Of a stretch of DNA of 36,298 nt, positions 26,927-34,252 are shown one piece after another (the first letter of the stretch is position 1; each line of letters begins with the position of its first letter). Position numbers and translations under genes: made by a program. The stretch covers positions 1 to 36,298 of the forward strand of contig NZ_PSNW01000019.1 of the NCBI RefSeq assembly GCF_002930645.1, in the 5' to 3' direction. Under the pieces are notes generated by a model, which worked only from the letters and a program-made list of their open reading frames with translations, did no database searches and was not told the DNA's origin. Source of the DNA: Solimonas fluminis. GTDB taxonomy: Bacteria > Pseudomonadota > Gammaproteobacteria > Nevskiales > Nevskiaceae.

Positions 26927-28357
26927 CTACAAGCCGAGGCACAGGTACTTGATCTCCAGGTAGTCGTCGATGCCGTACCGGGAGCCCTCGCGGCCGAGGC
27001 CCGAGGCCTTGACGCCGCCGAAGGGCGCCAGCTCCGTGGAGATCAGGCCGGTGTTGACGCCGACGATGCCGGCCTCGATGCGCTCGGCCACGCGCCAGAT
27101 GCGGCCGATGTCGCGGGCGTAGAAGTAGGCGGCCAGGCCGAAGGGCGTGGCGTTGGCCTGCGCCACCGCATCGTCCTCGTCGCGGAAGCGGAACACCGGA
27201 GCCAGCGGGCCGAAGGTCTCCTCGCGGGCCACCAGCATCTCGGCCGTGGCACCGGTCAGCAGGGTCGGGGTGAAGAAGCGCCCGCCGCGCGCATGCGGCA
27301 TGCCGCCCGTCAGGACCCGGGCGCCCTTGGCGGTGGCATCGCCGATGTGCTCGCGTACCTTGGCCAGGGCCTTGTCGTCGATCAGCGGGCCGATCTCGGT
27401 GCCCGCCTCGGTGCCGGCGCCGACCTTCAGCGCCGCGGTGGCGGCGGCCAGCCTCTCCACGAAGGCGTCGTGGATGCCGGCCTGGGCATAGATGCGGTTG
27501 GCGCAGACGCAGGTCTGGCCGGCGTTGCGGAACTTGGATTGGATGGCGCCGGCCACGGCCGCGTCGAGGTCGGCATCATCGAAGACGATGAAGGGCGCGT
27601 TGCCGCCCAGTTCCAGGCTCAGCTTCTTGATCGTCGGCGCGCTCTGTTCGTAGAGCTTCGCGCCGATCTCGGTGGAGCCGGTGAAGGACAGCTTGCGCAC
27701 CTTGTCGCTGGCGGTCAGGGTGTCGCCGATCTCGGCGGCGCTGCCGGTGACCACGTTGAGCAGGCCCGCGGGCAGGCCGGCCTCGCCGGCCAGCGCACCG
27801 AGCGCGAGCGCGGTGAACGGGGTCTGCGACGCCGGCTTGACCACCACGCCGCAGCCGGCCGCCAGGGCCGGGCCGATCTTGCGCGTGATCATCGCCGCCG
27901 GGAAGTTCCAGGGCGTGATCGCCGCCACCACGCCGATGGGCTGCTTCAGCACCACGATGCGCTTGTCCGGCGCGTGGCTGGGGATCACGTCGCCGTAGAC
28001 CCGCTTGGCCTCCTCGGCGAACCACTCGATGAAACTCGCGGCATAGGCGATTTCGCCGCGGGCCTCGGCCAGGGGCTTGCCCTGCTCCTGCGTCAGCAGG
28101 GCGGCGAGTTCTTCCTGCCGTGCCATGATCAGGTCGTGGTAGCGGCGCAGGATGCGGGAACGCTCCTTGCCGGTCAGGCGCGACCAGGGACCCATGGCCT
28201 GTTCGGCAGCGTCGATGGCGCGGCGGGTCTCGGCGGCGCCCAGGCGCGGCACGCGGCCGATCACCGCGCCGGTAGCCGGATCGTCGACCTCGATCCAGCG
28301 CTCGCCGCTGACCCATTCGCCGCCGATCAGGCAGGCTTCCCGCTTCAGGCTCGTCAT
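26927..28357 (-). CDS. gabD: Succinate-semialdehyde dehydrogenase-type aldehyde dehydrogenase
   Basis: This 476-residue NAD(P)-dependent enzyme oxidises an aldehyde to the acid. The catalytic Cys283 lies in NAGQTCVCANR, whose paired cysteines are the hallmark of succinate-semialdehyde dehydrogenases. The general base Glu249 lies in LELGGNAP. Other marks are ITPWNFP, KPASQTP, SFTGSTEIG and SELAPFGG-like TELAPFGGVKASGLGREGS. Length fits GabD. In this context it may instead handle a pathway aldehyde, for instance one released by the aldolase-like protein at 34252. The ribosome site is weak. Confidence 0.87.
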   Translation of the reverse strand: MTSLKREACLIGGEWVSGERWIEVDDPATGAVIGRVPRLGAAETRRAIDAAEQAMGPWSRLTGKERSRILRRYHDLIMARQEELAALLTQEQGKPLAEARGEIAYAASFIEWFAEEAKRVYGDVIPSHAPDKRIVVLKQPIGVVAAITPWNFPAAMITRKIGPALAAGCGVVVKPASQTPFTALALGALAGEAGLPAGLLNVVTGSAAEIGDTLTASDKVRKLSFTGSTEIGAKLYEQSAPTIKKLSLELGGNAPFIVFDDADLDAAVAGAIQSKFRNAGQTCVCANRIYAQAGIHDAFVERLAAATAALKVGAGTEAGTEIGPLIDDKALAKVREHIGDATAKGARVLTGGMPHARGGRFFTPTLLTGATAEMLVAREETFGPLAPVFRFRDEDDAVAQANATPFGLAAYFYARDIGRIWRVAERIEAGIVGVNTGLISTELAPFGGVKASGLGREGSRYGIDDYLEIKYLCLGL

Positions 28358-28495
28358 GCCGCGATCTTATCGGCAGGCAGGCGGGGCCTCGGGCCTATTG
28401 CATGCGCAGGCACATCATGGGTCATCGACAGGACAAGCCGAGGCGGGAAGGGCGGAGGCCCACCGGGCGTCCACCCCGCCGAAGGCCTCGCTGCA

Positions 28496-29563
28496 CTACG
28501 CGGCCTTGCGCAGCTCCAGCCGGCGCCGGTAGCCCTGCGGCGTGGAGCCGGTCCAGCGCTTGAAGGCGCGGCCGAAGCTCGATTGCTCCGAGTAGCCCAG
28601 CATGGCGGCCAGTTCGTCCAGCGCCACCTCGCTGGCCTGCAGGCAACTCTCGGCCAGTTCCCGGCGCTGGCGCTCCACGATCTCCGAGAAGCGCAGGCCG
28701 TGGCCGCTGAGGCTGGCCTGCAGCGTGCGGACCGGGATGCCCATCTTGCCGGCGCAGTGCTCGATCGAGCACTTGCCGGACGACAGGGAGCCGCGCACAT
28801 AGTCCTCCACGCGCTCGACGATGCCCTGGCGAGAGGCATTGCGGACCCGCTCGAAGTAGCCGCCCAGCAGGCGGAACAGCAGGCGGTTGGCGCTGGCCAC
28901 CGGCTGGTCGAGCACGGCGCTGGGGAAGGCGATGACGCTGACCTCGGCGCGCGGGCGGAACTCGCAGCCGAAGAATCTCGCGATCTCCGGAAGGTCCTTC
29001 TGCCTGGCGTCGATGCGCAGCCCGACGTAGCGCGGCTTGAAGGAGCGCCCGGCAAGCTGGCGCAGCAGCTTCATCGTCATCAGCGTGCCCTTGTAGCTGG
29101 CCTGGTCGGCGGCGCCCGGGTCGCTCTGCACGCGCCAGCGCAGCTCGGCGAGCTCGGGACCTTCCACCAGCTCCATCGCCACCAGCGGGCAGTGCACCAC
29201 CGGGATGTAGTCGATGAAGCAGGCCAGCGCCTCGCGGAAGCTGGACGCGGAGCGGCACAGCGTGGCGATGGCGCCGAAGGTGTCCGGATCCTGGAACTCG
29301 CCCAGGCGCAGGCCGAACAGGGGATCGTTGAAGGCGCGGCTGCAATGCTCCATCAGCTGCACCAGGCCCTTGCTGTCGATATAGGCATCCGGATCGCGCA
29401 TCGCCCGTGGGTCGATGCCGTGCCGCTCCAGCAGCTCGCGAGGATCGGCACCGAGGCCGCGCACCAGGTCGCCGAAGCCGGCGAGGTTGGCGGCGCGGAT
29501 CTGGAGGCCGACCGGCACCGTGTCCAGAGGGCCCTCGAGGCTGTAGAAGAATGCTTCGCTCAT
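28496..29563 (-). CDS. AraC-family regulator with arabinose-binding-like N-domain
   Basis: This 355-residue protein has an N-terminal domain of the Arabinose_bd/OruR type: IRAANLAGFGDLVRGLG, then DPLFGLRLGEFQDPDTFGA. The C-terminal AraC helix-turn-helix contains CAGKMGIPVRTLQASLSGHG and LDELAAMLGYSEQSSFGRAFKRWTG. ATG 29563 was chosen over an upstream in-frame start because GGAGAGCGGCG precedes it. It lies 19 nt after the KstD-like gene and probably shares its transcript, so an activator made with the enzymes it controls is likely. The ligand is unknown; the AACA-N4-TGTT sites look more like TetR than AraC sites. Confidence 0.9.
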   Translation of the reverse strand: MSEAFFYSLEGPLDTVPVGLQIRAANLAGFGDLVRGLGADPRELLERHGIDPRAMRDPDAYIDSKGLVQLMEHCSRAFNDPLFGLRLGEFQDPDTFGAIATLCRSASSFREALACFIDYIPVVHCPLVAMELVEGPELAELRWRVQSDPGAADQASYKGTLMTMKLLRQLAGRSFKPRYVGLRIDARQKDLPEIARFFGCEFRPRAEVSVIAFPSAVLDQPVASANRLLFRLLGGYFERVRNASRQGIVERVEDYVRGSLSSGKCSIEHCAGKMGIPVRTLQASLSGHGLRFSEIVERQRRELAESCLQASEVALDELAAMLGYSEQSSFGRAFKRWTGSTPQGYRRRLELRKAA

Positions 29564-29582
29564 CGCCGCTCTCCTTCGTTGC

Positions 29583-31265
29583 TCAGTCCGTCGTCGCGCC
29601 CAGTGCATGCCGGGCCGCGACATAGCCCCAGGTCATCGCTGGCCCGATGCTGCCGCCGGCCCCGGGCTCCACTCCGCCCATGACCGAGGCGCTGGAGCTG
29701 CCGGTGGCGTACAGGCCCGGGATCGCCGAACCGTCCGTCCGCAGCACCCGTGCCTGAGCGTCGGTCAGCAGGCCGCCGAAGGTGCCGACGTCGCCGGGGT
29801 AGAGCTGCACGGCATGGAAGGGCCCCTGCTCGATCGTGCCCAGCGTGTTCGAGGGGGTGTGCAAGGGGTCGCCCACCCAGCGGTCGTAGGCCGAATCGCC
29901 GCGGCGGAAGTCCTCGTCGCGGCCCTGGCGCACGAAGCCGTTGAAGCGTTCCACGGTCGCGCGCAGCGTGGCGGCGTCGATGCCGCAGTCCGCGGCCAGC
30001 GCTTCCAGCGTGGCGCCGCTGCGCAGGAAGTTCGCCTCCGCCCAGGCCTTGGGCTTCTTCCTGCCCGGCATCGTGCCGGCCAGCATGTACTTGCCCAGGT
30101 ACTGGCTGTCGAACACCATCCAGCTCGGTATGGCCGGCGCCTTGCGGGCGTGTTCCATCATGCGTTCGCTGAACTCGGGATGGGAGGAGGATTCCCGCGC
30201 ATAGCGGCGGCCGGCCTGGTCCACCACGATCGCATGCGGCTTGCAGACGTCGTTCTGCATCGCCGCCTTGATCATCATCTTCTCGCTGCCCGGCGGCAGC
30301 GCGATCTCCATGCCGATGCGCTCGCCCATCTGCGCCAGTGCGGCGCCGATGCGCTCGCCTTCCTCGATCATCTCGCCGGTATCGGCCTCGATGGCGCTGG
30401 ACCAGGCGGCGGAGGTGCCGGGGATGTAGCGATCCAGCATGCGCTGGTTGCGGGCGAAGCCGCCGGCATTGATCAGCACGCCCAGGGTGGCGGCGACCGC
30501 CTGCTCCCGGCCCTTCCGGACGAGCCGTACGCCGCTGGCGCGGCCGTCCTGCAGGAGGATCTGCCTCACCTCGGCCTCCAGCCAGATCTCGACGCCGGCC
30601 TGCAGCGCGGCATGAAGCAGCTGGCCCTGCAGGGCCTGGCCGGCGGTGCTGCGCTGGCGGCCGGTGAGCTTGTCGGCGACGGCGCGTCCGAGGATGCGCA
30701 GCAGTGTCTTCCTGGCCTCGCCGCTGCGCTTGACCAGCGGCAGTTGCATGGCCTCGTCGAGGTTGGCGGGCAGGGGCAGGAAGCCGGGGCGCAGCTTCTT
30801 GCGCCAGTCGCCGAGCCGGCGGATGTCGAACAGCTCCGACACCACGGCGCGGCCGGGCACCGAGGCGCCGGGAGCGTCGTAGTAGTCGGGCCAGGACGGA
30901 ATGCGGCGGAACTTCAGGCCCTGTTCCGCCAGGAAGTCGATCATGCGCGGCGCCTGCTCGACATAGGCCAGGCGGCGCTCGCGGCAGGCCCCCGGCATGT
31001 CCGGACGCTCGCCGATCACCGCGTCGAGATAGGCCGTGGCCTGCTCCGCGCTGTCCTCGATGCCCGCCTGCTTCATGTAGCGGTTGGCCGGAATCCACAT
31101 CACGCCGCCGGAAATGGCGGTGGTGCCGCCCACCAGGGCGGTCTTCTCCAGCACCAGCACGCGCTTGCCGGCCTTGCGCAGCACCAGGGCGGCGCACATC
31201 GAGCCGGCACCGCTGCCGACGATGACGAAATCGAAGCTCTGCGGCGGGGCGCCGTTGCTGTCCAT
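29583..31265 (-). CDS. KstD-like FAD-dependent dehydrogenase (3-oxosteroid 1-dehydrogenase family)
   Basis: This 560-residue flavoprotein has the FAD loop at residues 17-21 in VIVGSGAGS, VLEKTALVGGTTAISGG and the closing motif GLYATGSSSASVMGG. It belongs with 3-ketosteroid delta-1-dehydrogenases and fumarate-reductase-type flavoproteins. Two residues that make KstD act on steroids appear changed. The Tyr in the KstD YPGAG motif is Glu533 here (VEPGAGG), and the Tyr expected after RYxxES seems to be His (RESSSH). It may desaturate a different ketone or perform another redox step. ATG 31265 follows GGAGGAAGG; an earlier ATG at 31334 overlaps the operator. It leads the minus-strand operon. Confidence 0.85.
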   Translation of the reverse strand: MDSNGAPPQSFDFVIVGSGAGSMCAALVLRKAGKRVLVLEKTALVGGTTAISGGVMWIPANRYMKQAGIEDSAEQATAYLDAVIGERPDMPGACRERRLAYVEQAPRMIDFLAEQGLKFRRIPSWPDYYDAPGASVPGRAVVSELFDIRRLGDWRKKLRPGFLPLPANLDEAMQLPLVKRSGEARKTLLRILGRAVADKLTGRQRSTAGQALQGQLLHAALQAGVEIWLEAEVRQILLQDGRASGVRLVRKGREQAVAATLGVLINAGGFARNQRMLDRYIPGTSAAWSSAIEADTGEMIEEGERIGAALAQMGERIGMEIALPPGSEKMMIKAAMQNDVCKPHAIVVDQAGRRYARESSSHPEFSERMMEHARKAPAIPSWMVFDSQYLGKYMLAGTMPGRKKPKAWAEANFLRSGATLEALAADCGIDAATLRATVERFNGFVRQGRDEDFRRGDSAYDRWVGDPLHTPSNTLGTIEQGPFHAVQLYPGDVGTFGGLLTDAQARVLRTDGSAIPGLYATGSSSASVMGGVEPGAGGSIGPAMTWGYVAARHALGATTD

Positions 31266-31326
31266 CTGTCCTTCCTCCGGTTCGCCGCGGGTGCCGGCGC
31301 CTGCAGGGGCGGGCCGGTCGTTGATA

Positions 31327-31340
31327 AACACCATTGTTGA
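31327..31340 (+). promoter_or_regulatory. Operator motif, copy 2 (AACAC-N3-TGTTGA)
   Basis: AACACCATTGTTGA has the same AACA-N4-TGTT core as the other two copies. It lies 62 nt upstream of the KstD-like start on the minus strand. A weak minus-strand promoter may overlap it: TTGACC at 31357-31362 and AACAAT at 31333-31338 with an 18-nt spacer. Confidence 0.6.
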
Positions 31341-31395
31341 TTGATTGTGCCGCCGTGGTCAAGTGCCCTGCCGGCCTGGAACAATCCTCTTTATG

Positions 31396-31409
31396 AACAC
31401 CACTGTTGA
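31396..31409 (+). promoter_or_regulatory. Operator motif, copy 3 (AACAC-N3-TGTTGA)
   Basis: AACACCACTGTTGA overlaps the -35 box of the ferredoxin promoter and is embedded in a longer inverted repeat AACAC/GTGTT (31396-31414). With copy 2 it forms two direct repeats 69 nt apart in the divergent region. Flanking bases also agree (AT(A/G)AACACCA). Confidence 0.6.
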
Positions 31410-31434
31410 GTGTTAACGGGCTTTGTGCGATAAA
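31406..31434 (+). promoter_or_regulatory. Sigma70-type promoter of ferredoxin-P450 operon
   Basis: TTGAGT (31406-31411) and GATAAA (31429-31434) are separated by 17 nt. Transcription would begin near 31441, about 50 nt before ATG 31490. The -35 is covered by operator copy 3, so repression by a protein bound there is expected. Confidence 0.6.
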
Positions 31435-31489
31435 GGCGCGGCGTGGGCCACGACTCTTTCTACTGTCCGCGCGGCGTCTGGAGGACGAC

Positions 31490-31690
31490 ATGAAAATCCG
31501 CATCGACAAGGCCAGGTGCGTGGGCAATGCCCGTTGCGCCGCGATCTCGGAAACCCTTTTCCCGCTCGACGACGATGGCTATATCGCGATCACCGAGGTT
31601 GACGTGCCGCCGGGGCAGGAACAGATCGCCCGGCGCGGTGCCCGGGCCTGCCCCGAGCGCATCATGATCATCGAAGAAGACAGCAAGTAG
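31490..31690 (+). CDS. 3Fe-4S ferredoxin (P450 electron donor type)
   Basis: This 66-residue ferredoxin has cluster cysteines Cys10, Cys16 (CVGNARC) and Cys54 (ARACPER). The fourth Cys of a 4Fe-4S motif is absent, as in the small ferredoxins that feed bacterial P450s. It is acidic and cytoplasmic. ATG 31490 follows TCTGGAGG, so the in-frame sequence upstream is not needed. The P450 lies two genes downstream in the same operon and is the probable partner. A ferredoxin reductase is not in the window. Confidence 0.92.
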   Translation: MKIRIDKARCVGNARCAAISETLFPLDDDGYIAITEVDVPPGQEQIARRGARACPERIMIIEEDSK

Positions 31691-31766
31691 ACCGCAAGCG
31701 GCGCGCCGCCGGCGCGCCATCCGCAATCAGGACTTGATAAGAACTAAGCCGCAGGAGAATCGGGAC

Positions 31767-32579
31767 ATGGACTTTCTGGGATACAAGGGCAGGCGCGTGG
31801 TGGTCAGCGGTTGTTTCTCCGGCATGGGCGAGGCGACGGCCCGCCAGCTGCTGGAGCAGGGGGCCGAGGTGCATGGCCTGGACTACAAGCCCACGGCCCT
31901 GAAGCTCGCCTCCTTCAACCAGGTGGACCTGCGCGACCCGGCCGCGATCGACGCCGCCGTGGGCAAGATCGGCGGCAAGGTCGATGCGCTGTTCAACTGC
32001 GCGGGCCTGCCGCAGACGGCACCGGCGCTGGACGTCATGAAGGTCAACTACGCCGGCACGCGCCGCGTCACCGAGCGCGTGCTGCCGCTGATGCAGGCAG
32101 GCGGCGCCATCGTCAGCGTGTCCTCCAACGGCGGCATGGGCTGGAGCCGCCGCATTCCGACCATCATGCAGCTGATCCAGGCCGACGGCTACGAGGCCGC
32201 CGTGAAGTGGTGCGAGGACAATGCCGAGACCGTGCGCGAGGGCTATGCCTTCTCCAAGGAGGCGATCATCGTCTGGACGATGCTGATGTCCAACCGCTTG
32301 ATCAAGAACGGCATCCGCATCAACTGCACCATGCCGGGCCCGACGCAGACGCCGATGATGAGCCACTTCGAGCAGGCCACCAAGGCTTCGGTGCTCGAGG
32401 CGGCGATGCAGCCGATCAACCGTCGCTCGACCCCGGACGAGCAGGCCGCCGCGCTGCTGTTCCTGAACAGCCCGGTCGCCAGCTACGTCAACGGCGTGTC
32501 CTTCGCGGTGGACGGCGGCTTCATGGCCGGCATCGCCACGGGGCAGATCGATCCCCGCAGCCTGATGGCCAACGCCTGA
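31767..32579 (+). CDS. SDR of 3-alpha-hydroxysteroid dehydrogenase type
   Basis: This 270-residue short-chain dehydrogenase has SGCFSGMGEATA for the cofactor, LDYKPT with an acidic NAD-selecting residue, LFNCAGLP, a Ser in SVSSNGGMG, and Tyr with Lys in YAFSKEA. The form with a long insertion before the Tyr, and PGPTQTPMMSHFEQA, recalls 3-alpha-hydroxysteroid dehydrogenase/coniferyl-alcohol dehydrogenase-like SDRs. It may oxidise the alcohol made by the P450 or a ring hydroxyl. ATG 31767 follows AGGAGA. The 76-nt gap before it holds a palindrome GGCGCGCC-GCC-GGCGCGCC. Confidence 0.88.
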   Translation: MDFLGYKGRRVVVSGCFSGMGEATARQLLEQGAEVHGLDYKPTALKLASFNQVDLRDPAAIDAAVGKIGGKVDALFNCAGLPQTAPALDVMKVNYAGTRRVTERVLPLMQAGGAIVSVSSNGGMGWSRRIPTIMQLIQADGYEAAVKWCEDNAETVREGYAFSKEAIIVWTMLMSNRLIKNGIRINCTMPGPTQTPMMSHFEQATKASVLEAAMQPINRRSTPDEQAAALLFLNSPVASYVNGVSFAVDGGFMAGIATGQIDPRSLMANA

Positions 32580-32595
32580 ACCCCGGAGCACCAAG

Positions 32596-33843
32596 ATGAG
32601 CGAAACCCTCAGCCCCGCGGTGGCACGTCCGGATCACATCACGGACGCGGTCTTCTACGACTTCGACATGTTCGCGGACCCGGCCTACCTGGCCAATCCG
32701 CACGCGCGCATCCTGGACATGCACAAGAGCGCGCCGCCGATCTTCTGGACCCCGCGCAACGGCGGCCACTGGATGTTCGTCAGCCATTCCGCCAACTTCG
32801 AAGCCTCGCGCGACGTCGAGAAGTTCTCCAGCGAGATCGTGCCGCAGTCCAAGATCAAGGAAATGCTGGCCAAGCTGCCGCCGGGCGCGCCGCACATCCC
32901 GCAGCCGCTGCCGATCAACATCGATCCGCCGGACCACACCATCTACCGCGCGCCGCTGCAGCGCGCCTTCTCGCCCAAGGCCATCAACGAGCTCAAGGGC
33001 AGCATCCGCGAACTGGCCATCTCCCTGATCGAGGGCATGAAACCCAAGGGCTCCGCCGACTTCGTCTCCGAGGTGGCCGAGCCGCTGCCGGTGCAGGTGT
33101 TCCTCAAGATGTTCGGCCTGCCGCTGGAGAAGCAGGCCGCCTACCGTGCCTTGGTCAAGGAGCACATGGAGAACATCAAGAACCACGATCCCGCGATGAT
33201 CGTGCGGCGCATGCTCAAGCTCACCGCGATCATGAAGGAGACCATCCTCGATCGTAAGGAGAACCCGAAGGACGACCTGATCAGCATGCTGTGGCAGACC
33301 CGTATCGGCGATCGCGAGACCACGATCAACGACATGGAGAACTACTGCGTGGTGCTGTTCACCGCCGGCCTCGACACCGTCGTCAACGGCATCAGCCTGG
33401 GCGCCTACCACATGGCCACCCATCCGGAGCTGCAGCAGCAGCTGCGCGCCGATCCCTCGCAGATCCCGGCCGCCACCGAGGAAATGCTGCGCCGCTACAC
33501 CTTCACCGTACCGCTGCGCCGCGTGAGCAACGACATCGAGTTCCAGGGCGTGCAGCTGAAGGCGGGCGACCGCATCATGCTGTTCCTGCCGGGCGCAGAC
33601 CTCGACGCCAAGGAGTACCCGAACCCCGAGGTCTACAACCACAAGCGCGAGAACAGCGTGCATATCGCCTTCGGCGCCGGCCCCCACCGCTGCCTGGGTT
33701 CGCACCTGGCGCGGGTCGAACTGCAGGTGGTCTACGAGGAACTGCTCACCCGCCTGCCGGCATTCAGCCTGGACGCCTCCAAGCCGGTGACCTTCCACGG
33801 CGGCCACGTCGTGGGCCCGGACCACGTCTGGCTGAAGTGGTGA
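32596..33843 (+). CDS. Cytochrome P450
   Basis: This 415-residue soluble bacterial P450 has the heme motif FGAGPHRCLG with axial Cys366. The I-helix oxygen-activation motif is FTAGLDT (Asp260, Thr261). The K-helix ExxR is in TEEMLRR, and PPDHTIYRAPLQRAFSP is the C-helix region. It belongs among class I P450s that use a ferredoxin, like the camphor/linalool/cymene and actinobacterial steroid enzymes; which family is not clear by eye. It would hydroxylate the hydrophobic substrate and so start the pathway. ATG 32596 follows CCGGAG. Only 4 nt separate its stop from the DUF35 start. Confidence 0.94.
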   Translation: MSETLSPAVARPDHITDAVFYDFDMFADPAYLANPHARILDMHKSAPPIFWTPRNGGHWMFVSHSANFEASRDVEKFSSEIVPQSKIKEMLAKLPPGAPHIPQPLPINIDPPDHTIYRAPLQRAFSPKAINELKGSIRELAISLIEGMKPKGSADFVSEVAEPLPVQVFLKMFGLPLEKQAAYRALVKEHMENIKNHDPAMIVRRMLKLTAIMKETILDRKENPKDDLISMLWQTRIGDRETTINDMENYCVVLFTAGLDTVVNGISLGAYHMATHPELQQQLRADPSQIPAATEEMLRRYTFTVPLRRVSNDIEFQGVQLKAGDRIMLFLPGADLDAKEYPNPEVYNHKRENSVHIAFGAGPHRCLGSHLARVELQVVYEELLTRLPAFSLDASKPVTFHGGHVVGPDHVWLKW

Positions 33844-33847
33844 CGAA

Positions 33848-34252
33848 ATGGCAGTGACCCGTCCGCTGCCCCGGCTGGATGCCGACAACCGGCCCTTCTG
33901 GACCGGCGGCGCGGAAGGGCGTCTGCTGCTGCACCGCTGCCAGGACTGCAAGAGCTTCGTGCATCCGCCGCGCCCCGTCTGCCGCTACTGCCTCTCGGAG
34001 AACGTGGTTCCGGAGGCCGTGGCCGGCACGGGCGTGGTGGACAGCTTCACGGTCAATCACCAGAAGTTCCATCCGGCCTTCGAGGTGCCCTATGTCATCG
34101 CGCGCATCGCCATCGATGGCGCGCCGGGCGTGTACCTCACCAGCAACATCGTCGGCTGCCCGGCGGACTCGGTCGATTTCGGCGATCGGGTGAAGGTGAC
34201 CTTCCTGCAGCAGGACGGCGTCTGGCTGCCGCTGTTCGAGAAGCTCGGCTGA
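33848..34252 (+). CDS. DUF35/OB-fold zinc-ribbon protein
   Basis: This 134-residue protein has an N-terminal rubredoxin-like zinc ribbon (Cys31, Cys34, Cys45, Cys48) and an OB-fold ending FGDRVKVTFLQQDGVWLPLFEKL. DUF35 proteins bind acyl-CoA beside thiolases. In steroid side-chain degradation, a DUF35 domain is needed for the Ltp2-type aldolase to work. It overlaps the thiolase-like gene by one base (TGATG), which strongly suggests a complex. Other DUF35/thiolase pairs act in acetone or polyketide chemistry, so substrate is not fixed. Confidence 0.92.
   Translation: MAVTRPLPRLDADNRPFWTGGAEGRLLLHRCQDCKSFVHPPRPVCRYCLSENVVPEAVAGTGVVDSFTVNHQKFHPAFEVPYVIARIAIDGAPGVYLTSNIVGCPADSVDFGDRVKVTFLQQDGVWLPLFEKLG

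Noticed and set aside
31265-31334. Upstream ATG at 31334 as start of the KstD-like gene
   Set aside because: It lies inside the operator and has no ribosome site; ATG 31265 has GGAGGAAGG and is followed directly by the FAD strand.
31327-31409. KstR-type operator
   Set aside because: Mycobacterial KstR sites follow TnnAACnnGTTnnA; here the half-site spacing differs (AACA-N4-TGTT), so the name was not used.
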